Notes: a model not told the origin generated them from the letters alone. Shown: positions 1 to 8,233, counted from the stretch's first letter. The stretch: DNA of 31,628 nucleotides from Desulfobacca acetoxidans (GCA_022736495.1 DZCR01000017.1:1-31628), one strand, 5' to 3'. Program-made: numbers and translations.

Positions 1-243
1 ATCGGGGTCAACGTCACCACGGCCATTTACAATCTGCTTCCCATACCGCCTCTGGCCCTGGGCTCCGTGATCTGCGAAGCGTTTCCCCATGATGGGGGCC
101 GCGCCAAAGCAATCCTGACCCTGGTCGGACCCTACCTCATCCTCGCCCTGGTCCTGCTGGAGCGCCTTACTCACCAGGGCATCTTCAGCCCTTACCTTGA
201 TCCCCTGATCAAAACGGTCTTCGCCTTTTTCCGGGGCGCCTAA
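1..243 (+). CDS. M50-like (site-2 protease family) membrane protein, 3' end only, degenerate active-site motif
   Basis: The frame is open from the first base to the TAA at 241-243 and gives 80 residues; the start lies outside the window. The segment NLLPIPPL aligns by eye with NLIPIPPLDG in the intact M50 protease at 22064-22690, and the flanking pattern (GVNV...N before it, two hydrophobic stretches after it) also matches. In M50 peptidases the Asp of this motif is the third zinc ligand. Here PPL is followed by ALGS instead of DGS, so the Asp is absent. The remainder is hydrophobic and ends FFRGA. I infer a membrane-embedded M50 homologue that may be catalytically dead. Whether the HExxH motif survives cannot be seen. 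No terminator is obvious after the stop. Confidence 0.6.
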   Translation: MGVNVTTAIYNLLPIPPLALGSVICEAFPHDGGRAKAILTLVGPYLILALVLLERLTHQGIFSPYLDPLIKTVFAFFRGA

Positions 244-590
244 CCCTAATCCGAGCTTAAGCCCGCTCCACCCCTGGCAAGATGCCTTCCCTGGTATAAG
301 ATGCTCTGGTTTATCCAAAGAGATGGCAGCCTTTTTTGCAAAAACCCTGGAACCCGTTAGCCTCGTGAGCACACGCGAGAAGAAGTTCCGCTATGGCAAG
401 GGGTTCCGTATTCATGCTTCGAGAGGTTTAAAGATCTGAACATACTTTGATTAATTTGCTGACAATGTCGAGATTATGCTACAATTATTTACGTTAAAAT
501 CGAGGCCCCGATAGCCTTGGTTCATTTTTATACGATCAACTGGTTGAAGTTTATAATATTTCAGGTTTATGGAAGCAAGGGGGGCGTTTT
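244..590. other. 347-bp intergenic region upstream of the rhamnose genes
   Basis: No credible gene is seen. The second half is AT-rich and carries promoter-like sequences: TTGCTG (456-461) with TACAAT (480-485, 18-nt spacer) and an exact TATAAT (552-557). The first half (about 300-430) is GC-mixed and contains short self-complementary segments such as CTCG/CGAG around 361-380. I could not match it to a known riboswitch. Confidence 0.5.
528..557 (+). promoter_or_regulatory. Candidate sigma70 promoter for rfbC-rfbD-rfbB
   Basis: TATAAT at 552-557 is a perfect -10 hexamer. The best-spaced -35 (TTATAC, 528-533, 18-nt spacer) is poor. Transcription would start near 564, about 27 nt before the rfbC start and just ahead of its purine-rich ribosome-binding site. 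An alternative is TTGCTG (456-461) with TACAAT (480-485). Confidence 0.4.
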
Positions 591-1058
591 TTGGAAATCA
601 AAATAACCGGGGTGATTTGTTCTCCGCTGTCAGTTTATTCCGATCATCGGGGTTGGCTGGCGGAAATCTTCCGCCAGGACGAACTGGCGCCGGAATATTT
701 TCCGGCGATGGCCTACGTGTCAGTCACCAAACCGGGAGTGACCCGGGGCCCTCACGCCCACCGGCATCAGACCGACCTCTTCTGTTTTTACGGACCGGGG
801 GATTTCCGGGTTGTCCTCTGGGATAACCGGACCGACAGTCCCACGTTTGGGGTACGCCAGGATTTCCTCCTGGGCGAATCCCATCCTGCGGCGCTCATCG
901 TACCGCCGGGAGTGGTGCACGGCTATAAGAATGTCAGCGACCATCCCGGCTTTGTCTGCAACTTCGCCAACCGTCTTTACCGTGGCGCCGGTCGCATCGA
1001 GGCGGTGGACGAACTCCGTTTCGAGGACGATCCCCATTCTCCCTTTCAGTTGGATTGA
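591..1058 (+). CDS. rfbC: dTDP-4-dehydrorhamnose 3,5-epimerase family protein (short RmlC-like cupin)
   Basis: The product is 155 residues with a TTG start chosen because AAGGGGGG (578-585) lies just upstream; the ATG at 569 is out of frame. RmlC converts dTDP-4-keto-6-deoxyglucose to the L-rhamnose epimer in nucleotide-sugar synthesis. Visible family features are a GPHAH segment (His55, the position of the catalytic base in RmlC), the SPTFG segment, PPGVVHG (His110) and Tyr130 in NRLYRG, which could be the general acid. It is shorter than classical RmlC (about 180 residues). The HAHRHQTDLF segment resembles a divergent cupin subgroup also seen among sugar 3,4-ketoisomerases, so the exact reaction is less certain than the family. 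It is followed after 27 nt by rfbD and then rfbB, which supports a role in dTDP-rhamnose or a related deoxysugar. Confidence 0.8.
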   Translation: MEIKITGVICSPLSVYSDHRGWLAEIFRQDELAPEYFPAMAYVSVTKPGVTRGPHAHRHQTDLFCFYGPGDFRVVLWDNRTDSPTFGVRQDFLLGESHPAALIVPPGVVHGYKNVSDHPGFVCNFANRLYRGAGRIEAVDELRFEDDPHSPFQLD

Positions 1059-1085
1059 GATGAGCAAAAAGCCAGGAAAAACACG

Positions 1086-1952
1086 GTGTCCAGTAAGCTC
1101 CTGATTACCGGCGCCGCGGGACAGTTGGGCCAGGCCCTGGTTGAGAGCGGCGGCCGTCAGGGCTGGGAGGTGGTGGCCACGGATGTGCCGGACCTGGATA
1201 TCGTCGATTTCCAGGCGGTCTGGCGAAAACTGAGCCGGCTGCGTCCTGAGGTAGTTATCAATGCCGCCGCGGCCACCCGGGTGGACGACCTGGAGTTGGA
1301 CCCGGATGGAGCGCTCCTGGTCAATGCTTTGGGTCCCCGGAACCTGGCGGTGGCTTGCCGGCGCCTGGGCCTAAAGTTAATCCACTTATCCACCGATTAT
1401 GTCTTTGACGGAGCCAAACTTGGGCCTTATGAGGAGTGGGACGCGACTGGCCCCTTGTCGGTGTATGGCCGCAGCAAGCTCCTGGGCGAAGAGTGGGTGC
1501 GGCACCAATGCCCCGACCACTTCATTGTACGCACGGCCTGGCTCTATGGGATGCCTGGCCCTAATTTCGTCACGGCCATTCTGGCCCGGGGTCGCAGTCT
1601 GACCCCGGCCGGAGAGTTGAAAGTGGTGGAGGATCAGCGGGGGACCCCCACCAGCACCCTGGCCCTGGCGCCCCAGCTCCTGGCGCTGGCCAAAACCGAG
1701 GCCTTTGGGACCTATCACGCCACCTGCCAGGGTGACACCACCTGGTATGGCTTTGCTTGCCTGATACTGCAGACGGCCGGCATTGCGGTGCGGATAATTC
1801 CCTGTACTACCACGGAATTTCCACGCCCCGCCCATCGGCCGGCCAACTCGGTATTGGATAACCGGCTGCTCCGGGTGGCCGGACTGGACTGCATGCCCTC
1901 CTGGCAGGCAGCCTTTCAGCAGTTTTGGGAAGCTTACGGGGACCGGCTATGA
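1086..1952 (+). CDS. rfbD: dTDP-4-dehydrorhamnose reductase
   Basis: The product is 288 residues, the usual length for RmlD. It reduces dTDP-4-keto-L-rhamnose to dTDP-L-rhamnose with NAD(P)H in the cytoplasm. The N-terminal Rossmann motif GAAGQLG (about residues 9-15), the STDYVFDG segment and the SDR catalytic pair Tyr127/Lys131 (YGRSK) are all present. The GTG start is supported by AGGA at 1074-1077, eight bases upstream. The gene starts 27 bp after rfbC, and its stop overlaps the rfbB start in an ATGA, so the three genes are translationally linked. Confidence 0.93.
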   Translation: MSSKLLITGAAGQLGQALVESGGRQGWEVVATDVPDLDIVDFQAVWRKLSRLRPEVVINAAAATRVDDLELDPDGALLVNALGPRNLAVACRRLGLKLIHLSTDYVFDGAKLGPYEEWDATGPLSVYGRSKLLGEEWVRHQCPDHFIVRTAWLYGMPGPNFVTAILARGRSLTPAGELKVVEDQRGTPTSTLALAPQLLALAKTEAFGTYHATCQGDTTWYGFACLILQTAGIAVRIIPCTTTEFPRPAHRPANSVLDNRLLRVAGLDCMPSWQAAFQQFWEAYGDRL

Positions 1953-3019
1953 GTTTTTTTTTGGTAACTGGAGGAGCTGGATTCATCGGCTCCAATTTCC
2001 TCTATTATCTGCGGCGACGGCAGCCTGACCGGCACATCCTCAACCTGGACCTCTTGACTTACGCCGGAAACCCCGAGAACCTTAGCGGTTTTCAAGGTGA
2101 TTCCCACTATACGTTTGTCCATGGAGATGTGGCCGATCGGGCGTTGGTGCAGGACCTGTTTGCCCGCTATCCCATTACCCGGGTGGTGCACTTTGCGGCC
2201 GAATCCCACGTGGACCGGTCGATTTTAGACCCGGGCATCTTTGTCCGCACCAATGTCTTAGGGACCTTTACTTTGCTGGAAGCGGCTCGCCAGGCCTGGC
2301 ATAACTCGGTCGGAGAGGAGGCCCCCCGCTTTTTGCACGTCAGTACGGACGAGGTCTACGGCTCTTTGGGACCCGGGGATCAGCCCACCACTGAGGCGTC
2401 CCCGTACGCCCCCCGGAGCCCCTACGCCGCGTCCAAGGCCAGCGCCGACTTTCTGGTGCGGTCTTATTTTCACACTTATCAATTGCCGGTGCTCATCACC
2501 AACTGTTCCAATAATTATGGCCCCTACCAGTTCCCGGAAAAGCTGATTCCCTTTAGCCTGAGCCAGGCCCTGACAGGCCAGACCATCCCCATTTACGGTC
2601 AGGGCGCCAACGTGCGGGATTGGCTTTTTGTGGAGGACCATTGCCAGGCGCTTTTTCAAGTCCTGGACCAGGGCCGGGTTGGGGAGACCTATAACATCGG
2701 CGGCGGCCACGAGGCGCCAAATCTGGAACTGGTCCGCCTCCTGCTGCGTTTGCTGGGAGAGATGCGGCCGGATTTGGGGGACCTGAACCGGCTGATTACG
2801 TTTGTGGCGGACCGTCCCGGCCACGACTGGCGGTATGCCCTGAACATCGACAAAATTGAGACTGAGTTGGGTTGGCATCCCCACGTGAGTCTGGAGGATG
2901 GGCTGAGGCGCACGGTGTCCTGGTATCTGAACCATCAGGACTGGCTGGAGCGGGTTAGGTCCCAGGCGTACCGCGCTTTCCTCGAACAACAGTATGGTGC
3001 CGGGGTGGCCGGGGCCTGA
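1949..3019 (+). CDS. rfbB: dTDP-glucose 4,6-dehydratase
   Basis: The product is 356 residues. The ATG at 1949 overlaps the rfbD stop (ATGA) and follows GGGGAC at 1938-1943; a longer TTG start at 1925 is less likely. The enzyme makes dTDP-4-keto-6-deoxyglucose, the substrate of RmlC. The NAD-binding motif GGAGFIGS is at the N terminus. STDEVYG carries the catalytic Asp134-Glu135, and YAASK carries Tyr159/Lys163. The NYGPYQFPEK segment is typical of RmlB. Codons 2-5 form a run of nine T residues (1953-1961), unusual at a gene start. The order here is C-D-B, and no rfbA (thymidylyltransferase) is in the window. Confidence 0.95.
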   Translation: MSFFLVTGGAGFIGSNFLYYLRRRQPDRHILNLDLLTYAGNPENLSGFQGDSHYTFVHGDVADRALVQDLFARYPITRVVHFAAESHVDRSILDPGIFVRTNVLGTFTLLEAARQAWHNSVGEEAPRFLHVSTDEVYGSLGPGDQPTTEASPYAPRSPYAASKASADFLVRSYFHTYQLPVLITNCSNNYGPYQFPEKLIPFSLSQALTGQTIPIYGQGANVRDWLFVEDHCQALFQVLDQGRVGETYNIGGGHEAPNLELVRLLLRLLGEMRPDLGDLNRLITFVADRPGHDWRYALNIDKIETELGWHPHVSLEDGLRRTVSWYLNHQDWLERVRSQAYRAFLEQQYGAGVAGA

Positions 3020-3068
3020 GCCCCGTTGATCCGAACTTGCCGCTTGGCTGGGCCCGGGAGCCAGCAGC

Positions 3069-3089
3069 CCTGGGGTTTCAAACCCCAGG
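3069..3089. repeat. Near-perfect palindrome between rfbB and the kinase gene
   Basis: A 10-base arm (CCTGGGGTTT) is followed by one C and its exact reverse complement (AAACCCCAGG). It lies 50 bp after rfbB. No T-run follows directly on either strand (the next is about 28 bp downstream, near 3117-3124), so it is a weak terminator candidate. It may be a dispersed palindromic repeat or an operator. Confidence 0.5.
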
Positions 3090-3197
3090 ATGAAATATCT
3101 GCTAAAAAAAAATTAAGTTTTTTTGAAAAATACCCGAACATGACCAAGAGGGCTTCGCCTGATTGGGGTAAGGTCAGAAAGCGGCGAAAAGTCAGGC

Positions 3198-5222
3198 ATG
3201 CAAAAAAAACCAATTATTCTGGTAGTGGATGATGAACCTGCCATCCTGGGTTTGGTCAAGGATATCTTGCGCCCAGCCGGGTATGTGGTAAACACCGCGG
3301 CCAACGGCAAGGAAGCGCTGGGGGCTCTCCAGAAGCACCCCTACGATCTGGTCATCACCGATATGATCATGCCCCAGATGGGTGGCATGGAGTTGGTGCA
3401 ATACCTGCGCCTGCACCATCCTGACACCCTGGTGATTGTGTTCACCGGCTTTGCCAGTTATCAGGATGCCGTGGACGCCGTAAAACTTGGGGCTTTTGAT
3501 TACCTCCCCAAGCCTTTGCAGCCCGAGATTCTGCGCCATGCCATCGAGCGAGCCCTGGAATATCAGCGTCTATGTCGATCCCAACGGGAATTGGAGACGG
3601 TCTTCCAGGGGGCCGAGGCCCTGGGGTGGCAGGCCCTGGAGTTGGTTTCGAACACCCCTGAAGCCGTCATCCTGGGAGACCTCCGGGAGCAGGCCTGGCA
3701 GCAAGATGACCTCAAAGTGGTGGGGCAAACTTTTCTGCAAGCAGCCCAGACTTTGCTGCAGGTGACGAATTGTTCTATTTTCCTCTATGATGCCGTTAAA
3801 AGCCAGTTTACCGGCCTGGCGGCCCTGGGTCCCAATGCCGAGGTCAAAACCGATGTCTTTATGGCTGGCGAAGGGGTGATGGGGTATGTTACCACTCATC
3901 AGCGCCCTTTGCTGGTCTCCGATCTGAGCCGGGACTCCCAATTTTCCCTCATGCCCCGGCGCTCCACTTATCAGACCAATAGCTTTATGATCATCCCGCT
4001 GACGGGCTATAAATTTTGGGGGGTGATCAACCTCGCCGATCGGGAGGACAAGCAGCCTTTCGGGCCCCGGGACCTCTTCCTGGGTTGGCTGATGGGCCGG
4101 TTACTGGTAGAGATTTTGGAGGCCAGAGAAGCACCGGAAGAGGCGTCCATCCCTTCCTTGACCACCTGGATCACCAAGGAAATCCCCGTGGGCATGGCCG
4201 TGCTGGACCAGAATCTTAGACTGGTGCAGTCCAACCCGGCCCTGGAGCGCCTGGCGAGGTTAGCCAAGCGGGACCTGGTGGGAAATAACCTCATCTCTTA
4301 CCTGGGCTTGGCGCCTACGGACCGCAATAATCTGGAGCAGGCCTTCCACCAAGTCTTGATCAGCCAGGAGCCTCAAGAATTCGCTTCTTTGAAGTCCACG
4401 GCCAAGGATAAATCGGTCCGTTATTTAGGGATTAAAATATTGCCGGTCCCGGATGACCGCAATACCTCCCGTGGATTGCTGCTGTTGGAGGATGTCACCG
4501 AGGCCGAACAACTCAAACAACGGCTACAACTTTATGAGCATCTGGCTATCATGGGCAAGCTCACTCTCTGTGTAGCCCATGAATTGAACAACCCACTGGA
4601 CGGCATTCGGCGTTATCTGTCGCTGGCCGTCCTGAAAAAAGATGATGCTCCGAGTGTGGAACGCTACCTCACTGAGGCCCAGAAAGGTCTTCAGAAGATG
4701 TCCATGAGCATCAAGTCCCTGATGTTCTCTGCCAATCCTTTAAAGTCTCCTCCCCGGGCCAGTGACACGTTGCTCAACTTGCTCCAGGATGCCATTAAAA
4801 TCATGATGTTTCAGGCCAGCGATCAGCGGGTGCAAATCGAATTCAATCCGCCGCCGGAGTTCGAACAGATCGTCTCTGAGTCGGATGTCTATTATGTGTT
4901 CATTAATATCATTAAAAATGCTCTCCAGGCCATGCCGTACGGTGGCCGCCTCGAAGTGAATGGCATTCTGCAGGATCTCCAGATGGAAATTTCCTTCGAA
5001 GACAGCGGACCCGGTTTATCCCCCCAGGAGATGGACCGGATCTTCCAACCGTTTTATTCCACCAAAGATGGGACCCAAGGATTGGGGTTGGGTTTACCCA
5101 TTTGCCAAAAGATCCTGGAGCGCTATGACGGCCGCTTAGAGGTGGAAAGCCAGAAGGGGCGGGGCACAAAAGTTCGACTGCTTCTGCCCTTCACCGACTC
5201 GGGAGCATTGCATGGCAAATAA
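3198..5222 (+). CDS. Sensor histidine kinase with N-terminal receiver: REC-GAF-PAS-HisKA-HATPase
   Basis: The product is 674 residues with no transmembrane segment, so it is a cytoplasmic sensor. In order: a receiver domain (about 5-120) with phospho-acceptor Asp55 and a TGFAS segment; a GAF domain (about 170-305); a PAS domain (about 325-440); a dimerisation/H-box with His461 in VAHELNNPL; and an NtrB-like ATPase domain with N-box (NIIKNALQAM), G1 (DSGPG), F (FQPFYSTK) and G2 (GLGLGLP). The domains imply that a small ligand or redox signal is read and autophosphorylation is modulated by an upstream kinase through Asp55. The stop overlaps the next gene by 11 bp, so the partner is almost certainly the NtrC-type regulator. 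The ATG at 3198 has only a weak ribosome-binding site (GTCAGG). The signal is unknown. Confidence 0.9.
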   Translation: MQKKPIILVVDDEPAILGLVKDILRPAGYVVNTAANGKEALGALQKHPYDLVITDMIMPQMGGMELVQYLRLHHPDTLVIVFTGFASYQDAVDAVKLGAFDYLPKPLQPEILRHAIERALEYQRLCRSQRELETVFQGAEALGWQALELVSNTPEAVILGDLREQAWQQDDLKVVGQTFLQAAQTLLQVTNCSIFLYDAVKSQFTGLAALGPNAEVKTDVFMAGEGVMGYVTTHQRPLLVSDLSRDSQFSLMPRRSTYQTNSFMIIPLTGYKFWGVINLADREDKQPFGPRDLFLGWLMGRLLVEILEAREAPEEASIPSLTTWITKEIPVGMAVLDQNLRLVQSNPALERLARLAKRDLVGNNLISYLGLAPTDRNNLEQAFHQVLISQEPQEFASLKSTAKDKSVRYLGIKILPVPDDRNTSRGLLLLEDVTEAEQLKQRLQLYEHLAIMGKLTLCVAHELNNPLDGIRRYLSLAVLKKDDAPSVERYLTEAQKGLQKMSMSIKSLMFSANPLKSPPRASDTLLNLLQDAIKIMMFQASDQRVQIEFNPPPEFEQIVSESDVYYVFINIIKNALQAMPYGGRLEVNGILQDLQMEISFEDSGPGLSPQEMDRIFQPFYSTKDGTQGLGLGLPICQKILERYDGRLEVESQKGRGTKVRLLLPFTDSGALHGK

Positions 5223-6621
5223 AGACCTCCTGATTGTAGATGATGACAGTCTGGTATGCGAATCCCTCAAAGAGATGCTCTTGCTGGAAGGCTTCAGTGT
5301 TGATGCGGTGATGGGCGGACAGGACGCCCTGCACAAGATCAAAGACCATCAATATCGGGTCATCCTCTCCGATATCCAGATGCCCGGACTGGATGGCGTC
5401 GAACTTTTGAAGGAGTTAAAAGGCCGGAATCCCGATGCCACGGTCATTTTTATTACCGGTCACGGGCACATTGCCGGGGCCGTGGAGGCCATCAAACTGG
5501 GGGCTTACGACTACATCACCAAACCCATTGATGACCTGCGTCTCAAACTCACCATCCGCCATGCCTTGGAGCAGAAAAAGCTGCAAGCTTCTTTCGATTC
5601 CCTGAAACGGCGCCTCAGACCCTGGACCCTGGATGATAACCTGGTGTTCGGCGATCCCAAGATGGCCCAACTCCTTGAACTGGTGCACACCATCGCCGAC
5701 ACCATGGCGTCGGTGCTGATCACCGGGGAATCAGGGACCGGAAAATCCATGCTGGCCCAATACATCCATACCCACTCCCACCGCAAAGACGGGCCCTTCG
5801 GCAAGATTAGCTGCGGCTCCTTGTCCGAGACCCTGCTGGAAAGCGAACTCTTCGGGCATATGCGGGGCGCCTTCACCGGAGCGATCCGGGATAAAAAAGG
5901 AAAATTCGAAGAGGCCCACGGGGGCACTATCTTTCTGGACGACATCAACTGCGCCTCCTCAAATCTCCAAATCAAGCTCCTGCGCGTCCTTCAGGAAAAG
6001 GTCATCGAACGGGTAGGTGGCAACTTCCCCATTCAGACGGATGTGCGGATTATCACGGCTACCAACACTTCGCTGGAGGATGAGGTGGCCCAGCAAAACT
6101 TTCGGGAAGACCTCTATTACCGGATCAACGTTGTCTCTTTAACCATCCCGCCCTTGCGGGACCGGTTGAGCGACATCGAACCTCTGGCAACTCATTTCAT
6201 CGGTCGTTTCAACCAGATTCATCATAGAGAGATCAAAGGCATCACCAAGAGCGCCCTGCAATACTGCCTCCAATACCCCTGGCCGGGAAATGTCCGGGAG
6301 TTGGAGAATGTCATGGAACGCGCCGTGATTCTGAGTCCTGGGGAGTTCATCGTCCCCGAATCCTTGCCTCCTAAGATCACCCAAAGTAAACCGACCCTGC
6401 CAAAGGAATGCTTCAAAAACCTGACGCTGGAAGATGCCATGGACCGGGCCGAAAGGCAAATTCTCCTGGAGACCCTGGAATCTTTTAGCTGGAACCGCCA
6501 GCTCAGCGCTCGAACTTTGGGTATCAGCCGCACCACCCTGTTCAATAAAATGCGGCGCTTTCAATTGGTGGACCCCAGGCGTTCATCAGCGGACAACAAC
6601 ACCGAATCCGCTTCTGCTTAG
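5212..6621 (+). CDS. NtrC-family sigma54-dependent response regulator
   Basis: The product is 469 residues: a receiver (1-120, phospho-acceptor Asp54), an AAA+ activator domain (about 145-380) and a C-terminal Fis-type helix-turn-helix (about 420-455, LSARTLGISRTTLFNKM). The GAFTGA loop that contacts sigma54 is intact (219-224). Walker A is GESGTGKS (172-179), and the arginine-finger region (REDLYYRINVV) and WPGNVRELEN are present. Walker B reads FLDDIN with Asp243-Asp244, where most activators have Asp-Glu. The gene overlaps the upstream kinase by 11 bp and should be its output. It would activate sigma54 promoters; rpoN itself is at 27382-28869. No target is identifiable here. Confidence 0.93.
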   Translation: MANKDLLIVDDDSLVCESLKEMLLLEGFSVDAVMGGQDALHKIKDHQYRVILSDIQMPGLDGVELLKELKGRNPDATVIFITGHGHIAGAVEAIKLGAYDYITKPIDDLRLKLTIRHALEQKKLQASFDSLKRRLRPWTLDDNLVFGDPKMAQLLELVHTIADTMASVLITGESGTGKSMLAQYIHTHSHRKDGPFGKISCGSLSETLLESELFGHMRGAFTGAIRDKKGKFEEAHGGTIFLDDINCASSNLQIKLLRVLQEKVIERVGGNFPIQTDVRIITATNTSLEDEVAQQNFREDLYYRINVVSLTIPPLRDRLSDIEPLATHFIGRFNQIHHREIKGITKSALQYCLQYPWPGNVRELENVMERAVILSPGEFIVPESLPPKITQSKPTLPKECFKNLTLEDAMDRAERQILLETLESFSWNRQLSARTLGISRTTLFNKMRRFQLVDPRRSSADNNTESASA

Positions 6622-6779
6622 TCCCGATAAGGCGGCTAAGCTCTCCCCCGTCCCTTGGTCAGGAGAAAGTCCCGCCGCATCCTCTTCCTTCCGGGCGTCT
6701 TTTTGCATATATTAACGGTGAGTCCATTGGCCAGCCGCATCGCGCCGGGCGGTTGGTTATTAACTGAGCGAGGCACCCT

Positions 6780-8129
6780 ATGGGTTACGACCCGGAAACG
6801 TTAAAGCAGTGGGATCGGAAGTATCTTTGGCATCCCTTCACTCAGATGCAGGACTTCTGGCAGGAAGACCCCCTGATCATCAGCCGGGGAGAAGGGATTT
6901 ATCTCTATGATATCCAGGGCAATTGCTATCTGGACGGCGTCTCGTCCTTGTGGGCCAACCTCCACGGACATAACCGTCCGGAGCTGGACCGGGCCCTGAC
7001 CGCGCAGCTTTCGCAGGTGGCCCATAGCACCCTATTGGGGATCGCCCATCCTGCTGCCATCCTCCTGGCCCGTCGCCTAGTGGAGATCGCCCCGCCGGGC
7101 CTCACGAAAGTCTTCTACTCGGATAACGGCTCCACCGCGGTGGAAGTAGCCCTGAAGGTGGCCTTCCAATTTTGGCGCAACCGGGACCAGAGCGAGAAAC
7201 AGCGCTTCCTAAAGCTCAGCGGCGCCTACCACGGCGACACCCTGGGGGCCGTGTCCGTAGGCGGCATCCCCTTATTCCATGAAATTTACCGGCCGCTGTT
7301 GTTCGACACCCTGGAGGCCCCGGCCCCCTATTGCTACCGTTGCCACCACCGCGACGCCTGCGCCCAACAATGCCTTACCCGGCTGGAAGAGTTGGTGGCC
7401 GCGCACCACGCCGAATTAGCCGCATTGATTGTGGAGCCAGTGATGCAGGGCGCCGCGGGGATGATCCCCCAGCCCCCCGGTTATCTCGCACGGGTCAGGG
7501 AGGTCACCCGGCGCCATAATGTCCTCCTCATTGCCGATGAAGTGGCCGTGGGCTTCGGGCGCACCGGCACGATGTTCGCCTGCGAGCACGAAGGGGTGAG
7601 TCCCGATCTGCTCTGCCTGGCCAAGGGGATCACCGGCGGTTACCTGCCCCTGGCCGCGACCTTGGCCACAGACGAAGTCTACCAGGCCTTCCTGGGAGCC
7701 TACCAAGACTTCAAGGCTTTTTTCCACGGGCACACTTACACCGGCAATCCCCTGGGAGCCGCGGTGGGACTGGCCAGCCTGGATATTTTCGCAAGGGATC
7801 GGGTGCTGGAAGGATTGCCGGCCAAGATCGCCCAATTGGCCGGGCGCCTTGAGAAAATGGCGGAGCATCCCCACGTGGGCGATATCCGGCAGCGGGGTCT
7901 GATGGTGGGCCTCGAACTGGTAGCCGACAAGGACACCCGGGCACCTTTCCCGTTGGAACGGCGCATCGGACACCGGGTAATCCTGGCGGCGCGGAAACTG
8001 GGGGCCATCCTCCGGCCCCTGGGGGATGTCATCGTCCTCCTGCCGCCGCTGTGTATCACTCCGGAAGAATTAGACACCCTGTGCGATATTACCCAGGAGG
8101 CCATCGCTCAAGGCACGAGAACAATATAG
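6780..8129 (+). CDS. bioA: Adenosylmethionine-8-amino-7-oxononanoate aminotransferase (biotin synthesis)
   Basis: The product is 449 residues, normal for BioA. It makes 7,8-diaminopelargonic acid from KAPA with PLP; SAM is the usual amino donor, though some homologues use lysine. Visible features are WHPFTQM near the N terminus, the DNGSTAVEVALK segment, YHGDTLGAVSVG, the PLP-binding Asp in IADEVAVGFGRTG, and the Schiff-base Lys282 in LAKGITGGY. A four-cysteine cluster (Cys185, 188, 194, 198) sits in the middle of the protein, a feature I recall from BioA of Firmicutes and Aquifex-type bacteria. No bioB, bioF or bioD is adjacent. It converges with meaB across a repeat-bearing gap. Confidence 0.92.
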   Translation: MGYDPETLKQWDRKYLWHPFTQMQDFWQEDPLIISRGEGIYLYDIQGNCYLDGVSSLWANLHGHNRPELDRALTAQLSQVAHSTLLGIAHPAAILLARRLVEIAPPGLTKVFYSDNGSTAVEVALKVAFQFWRNRDQSEKQRFLKLSGAYHGDTLGAVSVGGIPLFHEIYRPLLFDTLEAPAPYCYRCHHRDACAQQCLTRLEELVAAHHAELAALIVEPVMQGAAGMIPQPPGYLARVREVTRRHNVLLIADEVAVGFGRTGTMFACEHEGVSPDLLCLAKGITGGYLPLAATLATDEVYQAFLGAYQDFKAFFHGHTYTGNPLGAAVGLASLDIFARDRVLEGLPAKIAQLAGRLEKMAEHPHVGDIRQRGLMVGLELVADKDTRAPFPLERRIGHRVILAARKLGAILRPLGDVIVLLPPLCITPEELDTLCDITQEAIAQGTRTI

Positions 8130-8133
8130 TGGG

Positions 8134-8207
8134 AGAATCCCCCTGTGAAAAAGGGGTATTTAGGGGATTTTCAAGCGGTTATAAAATCCCTTTAATCTCC
8201 CTCGAGG
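8134..8207. repeat. C/G-rich dispersed repeat, copy 1, between convergent bioA and meaB
   Basis: The element includes CCTGTGAAAAAGGGG followed by ATTTAGGGG (8142-8166). It recurs in reverse orientation at 24219-24247 with one substitution and one single-base gap. GGGATTTT (8164-8171) pairs with AAAATCCC (8183-8190) around an 11-nt loop, and weaker pairing extends outward. Its place between two convergent stops suggests it may act as a bidirectional transcription stop or mRNA 3' end. Confidence 0.6.
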
Positions 8208-8233
8208 GCAGGGTGAAATGAACGCCCCTATCT

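Noticed and set aside
324..340. TGGCAG...TTGCA, resembling a sigma54 promoter
   Set aside because: There are 11 bases between GG and GC instead of the strict 10, and it is about 250 bp from rfbC.
569..826. ATG at 569 as the start of the rhamnose operon's first gene
   Set aside because: That frame gives a low-complexity product; the TTG at 591 yields the RmlC-like sequence with a good ribosome-binding site.
2258..2989. 243-codon open frame antisense to rfbB
   Set aside because: rfbB has complete motifs on the forward strand; the antisense product has none and low-complexity composition.
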